Of a stretch of DNA of 64,000 nucleotides, positions 47,042-59,300 are shown piece by piece (the stretch's first letter is position 1; each line of letters begins with the position of its first letter). The stretch is from Chlamydomonas sphaeroides. Lineage: Eukaryota; Chlorophyta; Chlorophyceae; Chlamydomonadales; Chlamydomonadaceae. The notes beneath the pieces are model-generated. The model searched no databases. It was given only the letters and a program-made list of their open reading frames with translations, and was not told the origin of the DNA. Position numbers and translations under genes: made by a program. The stretch covers positions 26,388 to 90,387 of the forward strand of contig BDDC01000190.1 in the NCBI GenBank assembly GCA_001662425.1, written 5' to 3'.

Positions 47042-50000
47042 CTATCCCGCCGGGCCATCGTCCAGCGTCCTCAGCAACAGCAGCAGCTCCAGCTCTAGGC
47101 CGGCCCCAAGCGGCGCACCTTCGCACCCCAGCTCCCGCAGCAGCCGGGCCGCCGCCGCCGCCATCTCCGACCACAGCTGCGGCATCAGCGGCGGCATGCC
47201 TGGGACCTGCTCGGCGGCCACCTCGGTTACCCGCAACAGGGCGACGCCGAAGTTGACCATCGTCTTGACGTCCCACTGCAGGTTAGACAGGGTGGGCCCT
47301 TGCCGCGACGGCCGGCCGGCCGCGGCGGCAGCGGCGGCGGCAGCCGCGAGGTTTCGCTGCTGCTCCACAAGCAGGCGGACGACGCCGTCCCATCGCAGCG
47401 ACAGGCAGGCCACCGCTACGTCCAGGCCACGTTCCAGCATCGCGCCATTCACCTGGGCGGCAGCGGGCAGGGTGCGGGCAGGTAGCGATCACCACGGCGC
47501 TAGGGAGCATGGCATGGTTGCCGGCGTGTCCTGACCCGCTTGGCGTAGAGGAAAGGCCTTTGCAGTCGCCTTGCCGCAGACACCACATGGTCGGAGTTTT
47601 GCGGCATACATTTGGATTGCTTAGGCAGTCCCATCTCCCATGACGGCGGCCGATCGCACCTTGGCCACGGCCCCCAGCGCCAGCGCCGCGCCCTTGGCTC
47701 CCTGCGTCACAACACGGACGCCCCGTGCGCCCTGGGCCTCCAGCGCCTGCCACAGCTGGGCCTGGATCGCACCGTCGGCGCTGCGGTGGGGGCGTTGGGC
47801 AGCCACAATTGGGGCCGGTCACGACCCTGGCAGCCGACATCGCCAGTCAGCCGATGCTGCCTTCCGTTCGGCGCGGGCCGGGCCCGACCCACAACGCCGC
47901 AGAGGCCCGACCCGTATCGCCCCGTCTCCGGCGCCCTGGGCAGCAAGCCCCTGCGCCTCACCCGCTGGGCGCTGAGATGCGGATCACGGGCAACTCGGAC
48001 GGCGCGGGCGGCCTGGACACGGCCACAAAGCGCAGCAGCATCGGCTGCGGCAGCCCAGCGGCGGCGCGCGGCGCGCCAACCTGCTCGGCGGCACGCACGG
48101 CAGCATGCGTTGTAAGGCAGCAGCAGCGTCAGCAGGCGGCGCGTCGCGCCAGTAGTGTGGCCTGCTGGACCGCAGGCCTGCTGCCGCGCGACGCGGCGCA
48201 GCACGCCGTCCTCGGACGTGGCATGGGAGCATGAGCGGCAGGGCTCTGTGAGCCAATCAGCAAGCTCACCCGGGGTCCGTACCTGGTCCCCCCTCGTCGG
48301 CAGCACCACGACACTCGTCGGCTCGCGGACACTGTCGCTGAGTAGAGTGTCCAGCTCCGGCAGCAGCAGCAGGATGAGGGCGGCGTGCGCCGGCTCCGAC
48401 AGCAGCAGGGGCACCGGCCCGCTGCCAGCGTCGGCGGCGGCAAACAGCGTCGCCACCAGCTCAGCCACCAGCGGCTCCGGCGGCATGTCGGGCACCAGCT
48501 CCCGCGTCGGCGGCGCCGCCAGCACCGCTGCCGCAGCGGCGGCGGCGGCAGAGGTAGAAGCGGCGATGGTCGCCAGGGCAGGCTGACCGAAGACGGCCCT
48601 GGCGGCGGCGGCGGCGGCGTCGTTGGCTCTGCTGGCTGCCCCGGCCTCGCTCAGCAGTGTGTGGCCGGCCTGCTGGATCGATGAGTAGCCCCCGACCGGT
48701 GCCAACGCGGCAGGGTCCGGCTGGCCCCGGTCAACAGGGACGGCCTTCGAGCTGGAGGCACCTCCGCCTGTAGCAGTGAGTACTGGAGCCGCCACGGTCT
48801 TGGGCGCCCGGCGCCGCAGCCGGCGTCGGCCGCCGCCTTGGGGGCCGCTGCTGAGGCTGCCCAGGGACGCGGCCGTCGCGGGCGCGGCGGCGTCGCTGCA
48901 ACGAATAACACTGACGCCCGGCGGGCTGCAGGTTGGTCCCGCGTCGGCGCCAGCGCCAGGGGCGCTTACAGGACGACTGGTAAGTCCCGATGCGCCCTCA
49001 ACGTAGGGCGGTGACAACGGAGCGTTTTCATCGGCACAGGAGGTTGCGCCGCCGGGGCCAGGGGCAGCGGCCGGGCCGCCGGCCGCACCGCCCGCCGCCA
49101 GCTCCCCCACTTCGCGTCGCATGGCCGGTCCAGCCGCGGATGTCAGCAGCTCGGCAGCAGTGTAAGCGGCGAACTGGCCATGAGCGGCCTTGGTGGGCTC
49201 CACAGCTGAACCACCGCCGCCGCCACAGCTGCCAAAGAAGGTCCGCCAGGTGCGCTTGGGGCGCGGTGGGCCAGCGGCCACTGCTGCTGCTGTGTGGAGT
49301 GCGTCCACAGCGCCCTCCTCCTCACCCTCGCTATCCTCCTCTCGCTCACTGCACTCCTGGACGTCCCCAACGATGCCGATGACGTGCCGCGCCGACCACT
49401 CGATCTCCAGATTTGCGAGGGCAGCCGTCAGCGGCCCCGGTCCGCGCCTCGCGGGCTCTGGCGGCCCCACGGTAGATGCCGGCATCTCGCCAGGGGCGGC
49501 GGCTGCGGGGCCCGGGTCGTGCGCGGCGGCGGCGGGCGTCGCAGCAACCGGGTCGCCGCCGCTCAGCAGGTCCCGCCGCCAGGTGGGTTTGGCGTGCGGC
49601 GGTCCGCCGGCCGAGGCGGTGAAGGTGCGGAGCGTGCACACGGCGTCCTCCTCCTCGCCCTCGCTGCTGTCCCCAACGATGTTGTCAACACGCCGCTCAC
49701 TGGCCGCCGACGGCGCAAACAGCACCCGCGTCGTCGAGGTACGCGCCCGCTGCTGCGCCGCCTCGCGGGCCGCCGCCTCGCTTGCCGCCGCCTCGCGCTC
49801 CGCCGCGGCCTCGTGCTCCTCCGCCACAACGCCAGCCTCCGGGTCCGCCTCCGCCAGCGCCACGGTGCCGGGCTCCTCCCCAGAGCCGGCCTCGCTCTCC
49901 GTGCCCGAGTACATCTCAGCCAGCTCCCTCATCGTCGCCTCCGACAGCGTGTCGACCGCCGGCGCCACGTCCGACCCGACGGCAGCTGGCGGGCACGCCG

Positions 50001-53000
50001 CCGCCGAGGGCCCAGCCGCGCTGTCGCCACCCGAGCCCCGCTGCGGCCCGCGGCCGTCGCCCGCTGCGCCCGGCCATGCGCCCTGCTCAGCCGCGGCCCA
50101 TGGGCCTGGCATATCCAGCCGTGACAGCTCCCCCTTGCTGCTGCTGCTCCCCAGCTGCGGCAGTGCGCGTGAGCGCCAAGCCGGCGGGCTGGCCAACTGC
50201 AGCCAAGCCGTCGCCGCGCCCTCGGCCGGCGGCTCCGCCTCGGTGTCCGCCTCCTCCGCAGCCGCCGGCGCCCACGGCGCCCCTGAAGCGGAGCGCCGCG
50301 CACCAGTGACTGCTCGTGTCTGGCGGCGACGGCCCCTCAAGCGGCGCGGCGCGCCCTCCCCCTGAGTCCAGGCCGGCACGCCGGTGCTGCCCTGCTGCGC
50401 CCGCTCCGGCAACATGTGCGTCGTCAGCGCCGCCGGCAGTCCCACCAGCTCGAGCCAGGCCCCGCGCGCCAGAGCCGCCACGTCCCGCGCCAGCGCCCGC
50501 TCCGACCACACGGCCGCGTGCATGCCGCTGCTGGCTTCGGCCTGTCGCCCACGTCCGGCCGCAGCGGGCTGCTGAGGATGGGGATGCTCGGAGTCCAGGC
50601 GAGCCGCCATGGTAGCGGCCCAGGGCGTCACGGCGGCTACCAGGCACGTCAGCATGTCCGGCGGCAACGCCGTCAGCCACGTCACCCTCTCACGAAGCTC
50701 GCCCGGCAGCTCGCCGGGCTGGTGCGGCCCCGGCCTTACTACTCGCGAGCCAGCGCGCTCGGCCACTGCCGCCGCCGCGGCGTGCCCCAGCCAGCCCGGC
50801 TCGGGGGCCGGCAGCAGGTGCGGCGGCGGCAGGTAGGACAGCGCCAGGAAGAGGACGAGGGACCGGGTCTTGCACGGGATGCCCTGCGGCTCCGGCGGCG
50901 GTTGCGGTTGGGACGGCGTGCCGACCTGCGTGCGGTCATAGGAAGGACTATTACTGATACGGAAGTCTGGCTGGTTAGGCTGGTTAGTCCAGCCGATCCC
51001 AACCCTGTCCCTGACGGAACCGACTCACATCCACAGCCCCATACCCCACCCCGCCTAGCGCACCTCCTGCAGCCCAGCCTCTCACAGCGCCCCAGCCTCT
51101 TAAGCCACGCCATGCCCGGCCCAGCCCAGCGCACCTCTTTCGCAAGCTCGCGGTACGCTGCGCCTGCCGCCACGCACGGCCCCAGCCGCAGGCGGTCCGT
51201 GGGCAGCTCGGGCAGCGCCCCAACCAGCATGAGGCCCGTCATCGCACTGCGGAGGGCCTGCGGTACCACCCGAGGGCGCGGTTGCAGGCAGGTAGGTGGT
51301 TGGTTGGTTGGTTGGTTGGTTGGTGCGTGTGCATCAGCATTCCTGATGACTGGCTACAGCAGGCCATGGGAGGCAAGGCCATGCAAGGATTGATGCAAGG
51401 TGCCGATCGGCTAGCGCGTGTGGCGCAGCGCCGGAAGCGCCTTCAACCCACCATTGTGGCAGCGTAGGGGCTAGCAGTGCGGCCGCCGGTCGCCGGCGCA
51501 GATTCGGCCCGCCGCCTGCCGTGCCCGCCGGACGCCTCCTGTTCCTCCGCCGCTGCGAGCTGCATCAGCCGGCCCCACGTGCTCTGCTGCGCCGCCAGCA
51601 GCCCCGGCCGCAGGTCCTCTATGGCCGCCGCGGCATGGCCCGCCGGCAGCAAGCGGCCCGCGGAAGCGACCGAGGACGATGTCAGGAACTCCACGCCCTG
51701 CAGCTGCGTCCCGCTCTGCGGCTGTGATGCGGTGCAGAGCGCCAGAGACCGGACGGCCGTCTGGCGTACGGCCAGACCCAAAAGCGACGGCCCGTCGGCG
51801 CAGACGCTGACAACGCCCCGCTCGCTCTGCGGGCACAAGCTGCCGGCGCGCAGCAGCGACCGCAGCCGGCCGGAGGACCCGGCGCCGCCGGCGTCCGGCG
51901 GCAGCAGCAGCTCCTGCGCCGGGAGGTCGAGCTGCCACAGCGCCGACAGCTCGGCGTTGATGGCGGCCGTCAGGCTGGCGGCTGGGGAGCGCAGCGGTGG
52001 GTCCGGGGGGTCGTACAGGATGTCGTACAGGGGAGATTCTGGCGGGAGCGCAGCGGCGGCGGCAGCTGTGCTGGGCGGCGCTGGCGCTGCGGGCGATGGT
52101 GCCGCTGACGCGGGCGGCGGTGGCGGCCGTAGCGCGTGCTGAGGGTGCTGCGCGTCGGGGGTGTCGTACAGGGGAACAGCTCGTGGCAGCCGCGTGATGC
52201 ATGAGGCTGGGCCTGGAGGCGGAAGCTCGGCGGGCGGCGGCCGCAGGTTGTGCTGAGGGTGCTGCTGCGAGGGACTGTGCCACTGCACCCCTTGCCAGGC
52301 GCCAGTGAGCATAGGCGACGGCAGGGCCCCGGATGCGGGTGGTGCGGCGAAGAAGGTGGCGGCGGGTTGGCCCTGTTGTTGGCCCCGTGCGGCGGCGGCC
52401 AGCGCAGACGGGCCGGCGGCCGACAGTAGGTGCTCTGGGCGCTGAGTGGTGTGCTGGAGCCACTGCCGCCTTTGGCGGGCGGGTGTCACTTCCGGCGGCG
52501 GCGCCACCGATGGCGGCAGCGGCAGCGCCGCTCGATGCAGCGCCGAGGCCGGCTGAAGGGCCCCGACACCAAGCGGCGTGGGCGCGACGGGGCCACAGGC
52601 CGACACGAGCCCTCGCCAGGTGCTGCCGAGCGCCTGGGCGCTGCGCTCCGCGCCACCGCGCAGCCGCGGCGCCGGCCGCGCATGCTGGCGCGCGACGCCG
52701 GCTGGGCCCGCCACCTGCTCCTGCTCGTCCTGCTCGTCCTCCTCCTCACCCTCGGTGCGCTCCGCCTCGTCCTGCTCCTCGTCAGTCCAGGTCAGGTCCG
52801 TGAGCCCGCCGGTCGCCGACTGCGCCTCCCACGCCGCCGAGCCGGGCCCGGCGGCCTCAGCCGGCGGCAGGTACGGGGCAGCGAACTCGCCGAGTCCGTC
52901 CACCAGCTCCCGCAAGCCAGGACTCCGTTCCTCGCCGCGGCGACCGGCCATGTCGTTCTCCTCGAGGACCAGGTCGCGAGCAGCTCGCATCTCCTCCACG

Positions 53001-55457
53001 GCAGCCGCCAGATGCGCATCAGCCAGCTGGCGCTGCTCCGAGCCCTCGCGCGCCAGCGCCGCCGCCGTGGCCGCCTCATAGACGGCTGCGCGCGCCAGGG
53101 CCACGACAAGGGCCCTGCCGCTGGTGGCGGCCTGCAGGATGCTCTTGAAGTGCTCGGCCGAGAAGAGCAGGTCGCGGGGCTGCTGCGGGTCGAGGTTGAT
53201 GAGGCTGGGCAGCGGCGGCGGGATGCGGTGGACGAGGGAGAGCAGCTGCGAGGGTGACGGCAGACCGGCGCTGCGGTGGGGCAGGTGGTGAAGGGGAGAC
53301 ACAGCGCCAGGCGGGTCGATGTCATGCGCTAGGTGTGGGCGGCAACTTGACACAGCCTTGGGCCGGGGGCCGGGGGCTGCCGCACGAGGCTGCCCCGCCA
53401 CTGGCTGGCTCGCTGCCAGCAGACCCTCACGCACCTGAGCAGCTTCCTAACGCTTGGCTCTCCAGCATTGATGATGATGCCAAGCGCGGCCAGGGCCGAC
53501 GGCTGTGAGCCCGCCAGGCTTTGCAGCAGCTCCGGTAGCTGCGGCATTGGGCCCCAAAGGGTGGAGCAACAGGCCTGTCACAAGTGGAGCCCGGCCCGTA
53601 CACGCCCTCCGCCAGCGTAGGCACAGGTTGGTAGAGGCGCTCACACGCGGGTGCGTCGGGCGCTGTTTCTCAAGTGAGGGGGCTGCCCCCATGGGCTGCC
53701 CCCAGTACACCGGCTTGCTGGGTGCCAGATGTTCGCGCCAGGGCCCTGGCCAGTGCCCTATCCACCTACCCCTCCGGCTCAGCTGCAACGCACGCTGACG
53801 CCTACCTCCTCACCTGGCCCACCAGCGGCGCCATGGCCGCCATGGCGCATAAGTCCACCAGCGCGCACGCCAGCGGGTCGGGGAAGGGGCAGGGGCCGGG
53901 GCCGGACGCGGCGGCGGGTGCGCTGATGAGGGGCTGATGCCGCAGCAGGTGGCCCCGCAGCAGCGCCAGGCCCGACACGGCGGACAGCAGCACCTGGCGG
54001 GGCGGGCGCGGCGAGGTGCGAGACCGGGAAAGGGCGGTGCTGGGGTGAGGACGCTGGGACGCACCCAGCCGTGGAGGACGGGAATTTAGGGCAGCCGGTT
54101 TCTCGCTGCTGCGGCGCTTGGGACGCCGGCTCGGGCGCGGCGTACCGTGCGGTGGACGTAGCCGCGCTCCCCGTCCTGGCCCTGGCCCTGGTCCTGGCCC
54201 TGCTCGGCGAGCTCCTCGTTGTGGGCGGCCTGGGGCGGGAGGACGGGCGCGTCGTCAGGGGCTGCTGAGTCACGGTGCTCAGCCCCTGGCGCCTGTACTG
54301 ACGCGTTGTCGTCAGCGCCCGGCTGACCACACCTGGACCAGGGCGCCCCAGCGGCTGCAGCTGTCGCGGAGCAGCCCCGGCGCTAGCCTGTCCACCCAGG
54401 CCGCCGCCGCCGCCACAGGCGGCCGCCGCCGCCAGCCGCCTGGCACCTGCCACGCCGGGCTGTGCAGCACAGCCAGCATAGCGGACGGGCTGTTGGGCTC
54501 CGCCGATGGCGCGGACTGCGCGGCGTCCAGCAAGGTCTGTAGCGCCACCGAGAGCCGCTTGAGGAGCCGCATCCAGCTGATGTAGCTCTGGTCCAGTGCC
54601 TGCTTCCGCATCGCGAGGCCCCGCCGCGCGCCAACCCCGCCCGCTGCGGCCCCTCCCTCGTCCTCGCCCTCCTCCCTGGCCTCGCCCTCGTCCTCCTCCT
54701 GCTCCTCCCCGTCCTCATCGCTGTCGGCGCCGCCGTCGTAGTCTTGCCAGTGGCCGAGTGCGTAGTCCAGCTGCACCCCCACGAGCTGCTGGTCATGTGG
54801 GTCGGCCGGCGAGCTGTGCGGCCGCGGCGTGCGCGCTGCTGCGGCCGGGCGCCGGTCCTCGGCGGCGACCAGCCTCTGGTGCACCGCAGCGATGCTGGTG
54901 GCTAGGCCGCGGAGGAAGCTGCGCTGGCGCCTGCGCGCCATGCTGAGCTGCGACGGACTGGGCTGCTGCATCTCGTCGTCAGAAGGAAGGGGTGGCGGCT
55001 TGGAAGGGGATCGGCGCGGCGGCGGCCACGGCAGGGGCTTGGCCCAGTGGTGGGGGAGGGGGGAGGGGGCGGCGGCCGGGGCGCTGGGCTGGGGGTTGGA
55101 GGCTTGTGCGGCGGGCGGCGGCATGGGCGCGACGCCGGATGCCGGGGCCGAGCGGGGGGCGGAGGCCGCTGCCGCAGAGCGGGACGCCAGAAAGGTGGCC
55201 GTGGGATAGTGCCGCCGCAGTACCGCCAGAGCCCGGGCCTGGGATGGGCAGCACGGCGTCGCGCTGCTGGCGCGGGCCGCGCTGCCCGCAAGCGCGCCGC
55301 GTTTGGCGACATACGGCCTCACAGGCTCCTCCTGCTGCTCCCTTGGCGGTGGTTGCTGCTGAGGAGGTAGCTGCTGCGCAAGCACAGCATTCAGCATCAG
55401 CCGGCGTCGACGCCGCTCCTGCTGAGCTGCGATGGCGCCAGCCGCTGATGGCAGCAT
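47042..55457 (-). CDS. Unknown-family paralogue D (complete, about 2,214 aa)
   Basis: Function unknown. Model 5' to 3': 55457..54333, 53993..53814, 53538..53435, 53270..51452, 51257..51135, 50925..48283, 48080..47962, 47780..47660, 47452..47042; phases agree. N-terminal signature: QQERRRRRL at about 12-20, CPSQARALAVLRRHYPTA, WAKPLPWP, then a Glu/Asp-rich patch and a 'RWGALVQ' segment at the end of exon 1. Exon 2 (VLLSAVSGLALL...DPLACALVDL) closely matches gene C exon 2. Exon 4 ends soon after LRPGLLAAQQSTWGRL, matching the TWG segment of gene B. Exon 5 matches C (LP...LRLG..VAAGAA). Exon 6 opens with SYLPPPHLLPAPEPGWL, nearly identical to C, and is a 2.6-kb low-complexity exon with an internal duplication. 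It lacks the LRITECAPGRPDQLVLP end found in A and B. No signal peptide or membrane segment is seen; a soluble scaffold is the cautious reading. Confidence 0.7.
49236..49700 (-). repeat. Two-copy internal protein repeat in gene D
   Basis: In the large exon of D a segment of about 45 codons occurs twice: IVGDSSEGEEEDAV ... GPPHAKPTWRRDLL (about 49700-49574) and IVGDVQE..SEGEEEGAV ... GPPRPKRTWRTFF (about 49393-49236). Each copy joins an acidic SEGEEE block, a typical casein kinase 2 context, to a basic Lys-x-Thr-Trp-Arg motif. Confidence 0.75.
51297..51323. repeat. (GGTT)n microsatellite
   Basis: Six to seven GGTT units within the intron between exons 4 and 5 of gene D. Confidence 0.9.
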
Positions 55458-56395
55458 TGCGGTGATGCTCCCCGCGGCAGCGCGCGACTAGGTTCAGCCC
55501 GTTGCGCAATGTGTTGCGGCCTGTCAGCGATCAGGCAAGAGAGCAACCTGCATAGCCTGAGAGCGAGGTGTTGGGTGCCTCTGACAGCCAGGTGGGTCAA
55601 CTTTACGGAGCAAGGACTGTACGAGGTGCAGGCTTACAACCGGGTGTTATGTGTGCCTCTTACATGTTATGGACGCGGTCCAAGGGCAAACGAGAAGAGC
55701 AGACGCGACTTCTTTGTCACACGCTCCGCGATGGCACCCGCAACCCTCTTCGCCGCCTTGCGCCCAGCCCTCGCGAGCCCTGTGCCATAGACCCGCCCCT
55801 CACATATAGCTCGTTGTGCAGCTCAACCACACTGCTGCGTGTAATTTACTTCAGCTGCGCACGCTCAATGCTCCATACTTGCGTCGCACCCCTTAGCTCC
55901 CCCCTTGCGACCGCCTTCGACAGGCTTGGATCCATTCGGGATGTGCAGCTCCACCGTGTGACAATACGGTGGAACTCCGTCATAGGTTCAAGACTGGGCG
56001 CACCGTGCGAGGGGTAAGGGGTACCTGCGCACATGTGATTTGACCAATGGGTCGCTACATGGCAAAACAACTACTCAGTATTTGCAATGAATACGTTGCA
56101 ATATCAGTCTGAGATGAAGCAGTTCATCATGCAGGAACAGTAGAAGCGCTGTACGCCTTCTTTTACTTACTTGGCCTACACTAAACACGCTCCCTTCCAG
56201 TGCAGCTTGTTAGATATGACCGTTTACCATCGTATCTGGCTGTCGGCCCGTAGAGAAATTTGTTCCCGCGCTCAGCGGCAATCTCCTAGCAAGACCTGGC
56301 AGTTGGCAGTATCATCTCACCTTATGCATGCCATGTCACAACACAAGTAGATTGGCCTAAGCGCCGCTGCAGCTGGTGCCACACTCGCAAATATC
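55458..56395. promoter_or_regulatory. Shared divergent upstream region of genes D and C
   Basis: 938 bases separate the ATG of D (minus) from the ATG of C (plus). Both promoters must lie here, or one bidirectional promoter. The stretch is clearly more AT-rich than the coding sequence. I see CATATAGC near 55801 but no convincing TATA box close to either start. No open frame here has recognisable content. Confidence 0.5.
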
Positions 56396-59300
56396 ATGCA
56401 GTCCGCGGCATCCGCGCTGGCGTCGCAGCAGGAGCGGCGACGCAGGCGATTCACGCTTGCCGCTCTGCTCGCGGCACAGAAACCGCCGGCGTTCGAGAGC
56501 GCAAGGCCCAGCCGCGACCGCGACCCCGATCGCGCTGCGCCTGCGGTACAGGCCGAGCCCCCGGGCGCGCCATGCCCTCCCTGCCCGTCGCGGGCACGGA
56601 TGGAAGCGGCGCTGCGGCGGCGGTACCCCACGGCCATGGCCCTGGCCGCCCGCGCCGCGGCGGCTGCTCGCTTTCGGAGCTCGGTAACGCCGGTGCCGAC
56701 CGCTGCGCCAACGTCGGCACCACCGCCGCCGCCACCGGCGCCGCAACCGCTGTCGAATCCACGCTGGCTCAAGCCACTACCTTGGCCTCGGCCCGCTCCA
56801 CCGTCGCCGCCGCGCCAGCCGCCTCCACGCTCGCTGTCGGGGTCCAGTCTCGGCGACCTGTTTGAGCCGCGTGGCGCGCGCCGGCACGGCGGCGGCTACC
56901 GGCGCCCCTCTTTCGACGATGACGACTTCGAAGCCATCGCCAATATCAACTTGCAGCAAGATCGACGCTACTTCAATGAGCAGCAGCAGCGCCGCTACCG
57001 AGACAAGACAGACCAAAGCATGGTCGACTTCTACAAACCCTACGGATTCAGCGACTCCTCGTCAGTCAGCTCCGAGCTCTACGAGCCCGAGGTCGCGCAC
57101 CAACGGCCCCGCTGGTACCGGACGCGATGGGCTCTGCTGGCAGGCGCGCTGGCGAAGTCGCGCCTGGCTTTCCTCGCCACGATCGCGGAGGACACACCGG
57201 AGGCGACACACCGAGCCTTGCGCGTCGATGACGCTTTAGAGACCGTCGACTGCGTGGTAGAGCGCCTTATAACTGGCGAGCCCACACCACAGTCGAGTGC
57301 ATCCGACGACTCCGGATCAGCATCCGAGTCGGAGGCGGACTGGAAGCTGCGGAAGGCCCACGTCTTCCGCCGCCACCGGAAAGCCGTACGATACGGCCAC
57401 ACATGCGACGCGCAGCAGCGTGAAGCTGCGAAGCTGGAGTGGGATGACGTGATCATGCAGCTGCAGGGCGGGTTCGGGGAGGGACTGGCGGACCGCTTGG
57501 CGGGCGCGCAGCCGCCGAGCGTGGCGGCGCTGGCGGCGCTGGCGGAGGACCTCCGCTATGGGCTTTTCGTGGAGCAGGAGGAGGACGATTGGTGCGCGCT
57601 AGTGAGGGCCGCAGAGAAGGAGGAGGCCAGCCAGGAGGCGGCGGTGGCGCATGCGGCGGGCAGCAGCCGGGGCGCGCGCCTGCTGCCGTCCTGCAATCAC
57701 AACCAGACGGTGCGCTGGGGCCCGGGGTTGTCAGTGCGCTGCGGCCCGGGGTTGACGGTGCGCTGGGGCCCGGGGTTGAGGGGCCGGGTGCGCGGAGGAC
57801 TGGAGCTCGGGCCGATGCGTCGTGGGCTTGGGCGGTCGGGCGCAGGGGCCAACGGAGCAGGCGGCCGGTATCCAGGCCACCCCAGTGCCGCCCTGGCGGG
57901 CTGGCCGTGCCTGCCCCTTGCGGTCGTGCGGCCGCATAGCGCCGGCAGCACCCAGCAGGCGCGGCCCTGCCCTCGCCCGCCGCCCTCTGGCCCTGGGGAG
58001 CTCCGCCGCACGCGCCTCCCTCCCCATGCGCCCTCCCTCCCGGGACACCCAACCCCGGCCGCACCCGCCCCGCAGGTGCTGCTGTCCGCCGTGTCGGGCC
58101 TGGCGCTGGTGCGGGCAGGCGGCCGCGCGCAGGCCATGCAGCTCGACCCCTTTGCCTGCGCCATGGTGGACGCACTGGTGCTGGGCCTGCTGGGGGAGCT
58201 GTACCCCGACCTGGAAGCGCTGGGGCCCACGGGCAGGGTGAGGCGGCGACAATTGTCGTTGGGCCCTGCGGCGGTGCCGCATGCGTGTGGAACGCGAGGG
58301 AGCAGCCTGCGCTGCCTGGTCGGCGCGCCGACGCTGATGCTGCTGTCCAGCCTGCGGGACGGCCGGGGCAGGAGGGACAGGGATGCAGAGGGGCGCATGG
58401 TGTGGGCGGTGAGGGCGGTGAGGGCAATCATGGCGGCACTTCCTGGTGGGCTGCGAGCTGCGAGCCGCTGGGGCGCGCTGCCGGGGCCGGCCGCGTCGCT
58501 TGCGGGCCCGGCTGCCGCGTACTACATGAGCCTTGCCCAGGCCCCGACCTGGCCTGACGTCGCTGCCCGCTGCACGCGCTCGCGCCAACCCGCGGTGGTC
58601 AGCACGTGGTGGAGGCACGGCCCACTCGCCACGTGGCTCCGCGACGCCCACGACTCGCCATCGGCGCCTCACTGCCCCGCGCCCGACCGCGCTGCGCTGC
58701 GCCCTCTCGCCCTCACCCCTCCTGCCAATTTTCCTCCTCACCCCCGACGCATGCGACGATCCGGCACGCTCGTGTGAACCCCGCACGGTGCCCCTGCCCC
58801 CGCCCCCCGCCGCAGAACGAGACGGCCGCAGCGCACCTGCTGCGCCTCGTGTCGCCGGCCGCAGCGGACGTGCTTGGCCCTCCGGCTCGCTACATGCACG
58901 CTCCCAGCCCACAAGCGCTGCTGGTGTCGCCCAGCCAGCTCTGCTCCCTGGCCGCGCACCTGCCCTGCGACCACCTGCACGAGCGCCTCACGGCCTGCGT
59001 CAAGCCAGCCGAGCTGGCGACGTCTGGCTACCCGGCCGACCGCAGGCCGCAGCGTGGCGGCACCCAGCACATGCTCGGGCTGCTGCTCATGATGAGGCAG
59101 CCGCGGACGCTGGTGCTGGCGGCGGGGCTGGCGCAGGCGGAGGTGGCGGGCGCGGCGGCGGGACGGGAGCTGCCGCCAGGCGAAAACCGGGCGTGGCGGG
59201 CGACGCCGGTGACGGAGCGCTGCGTGGCGGTGCTGGCGGCGCTGCGCGAGGCGTGTGGCGACAGATACGAGGGTGAGACGGTGGTGCTGGGGACGACGAC

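Noticed and set aside
46224..47534. 436-codon plus-strand open frame
   Set aside because: Antisense to the last exon of gene D at its right end and featureless elsewhere; explained by GC-rich sequence with few stop codons.
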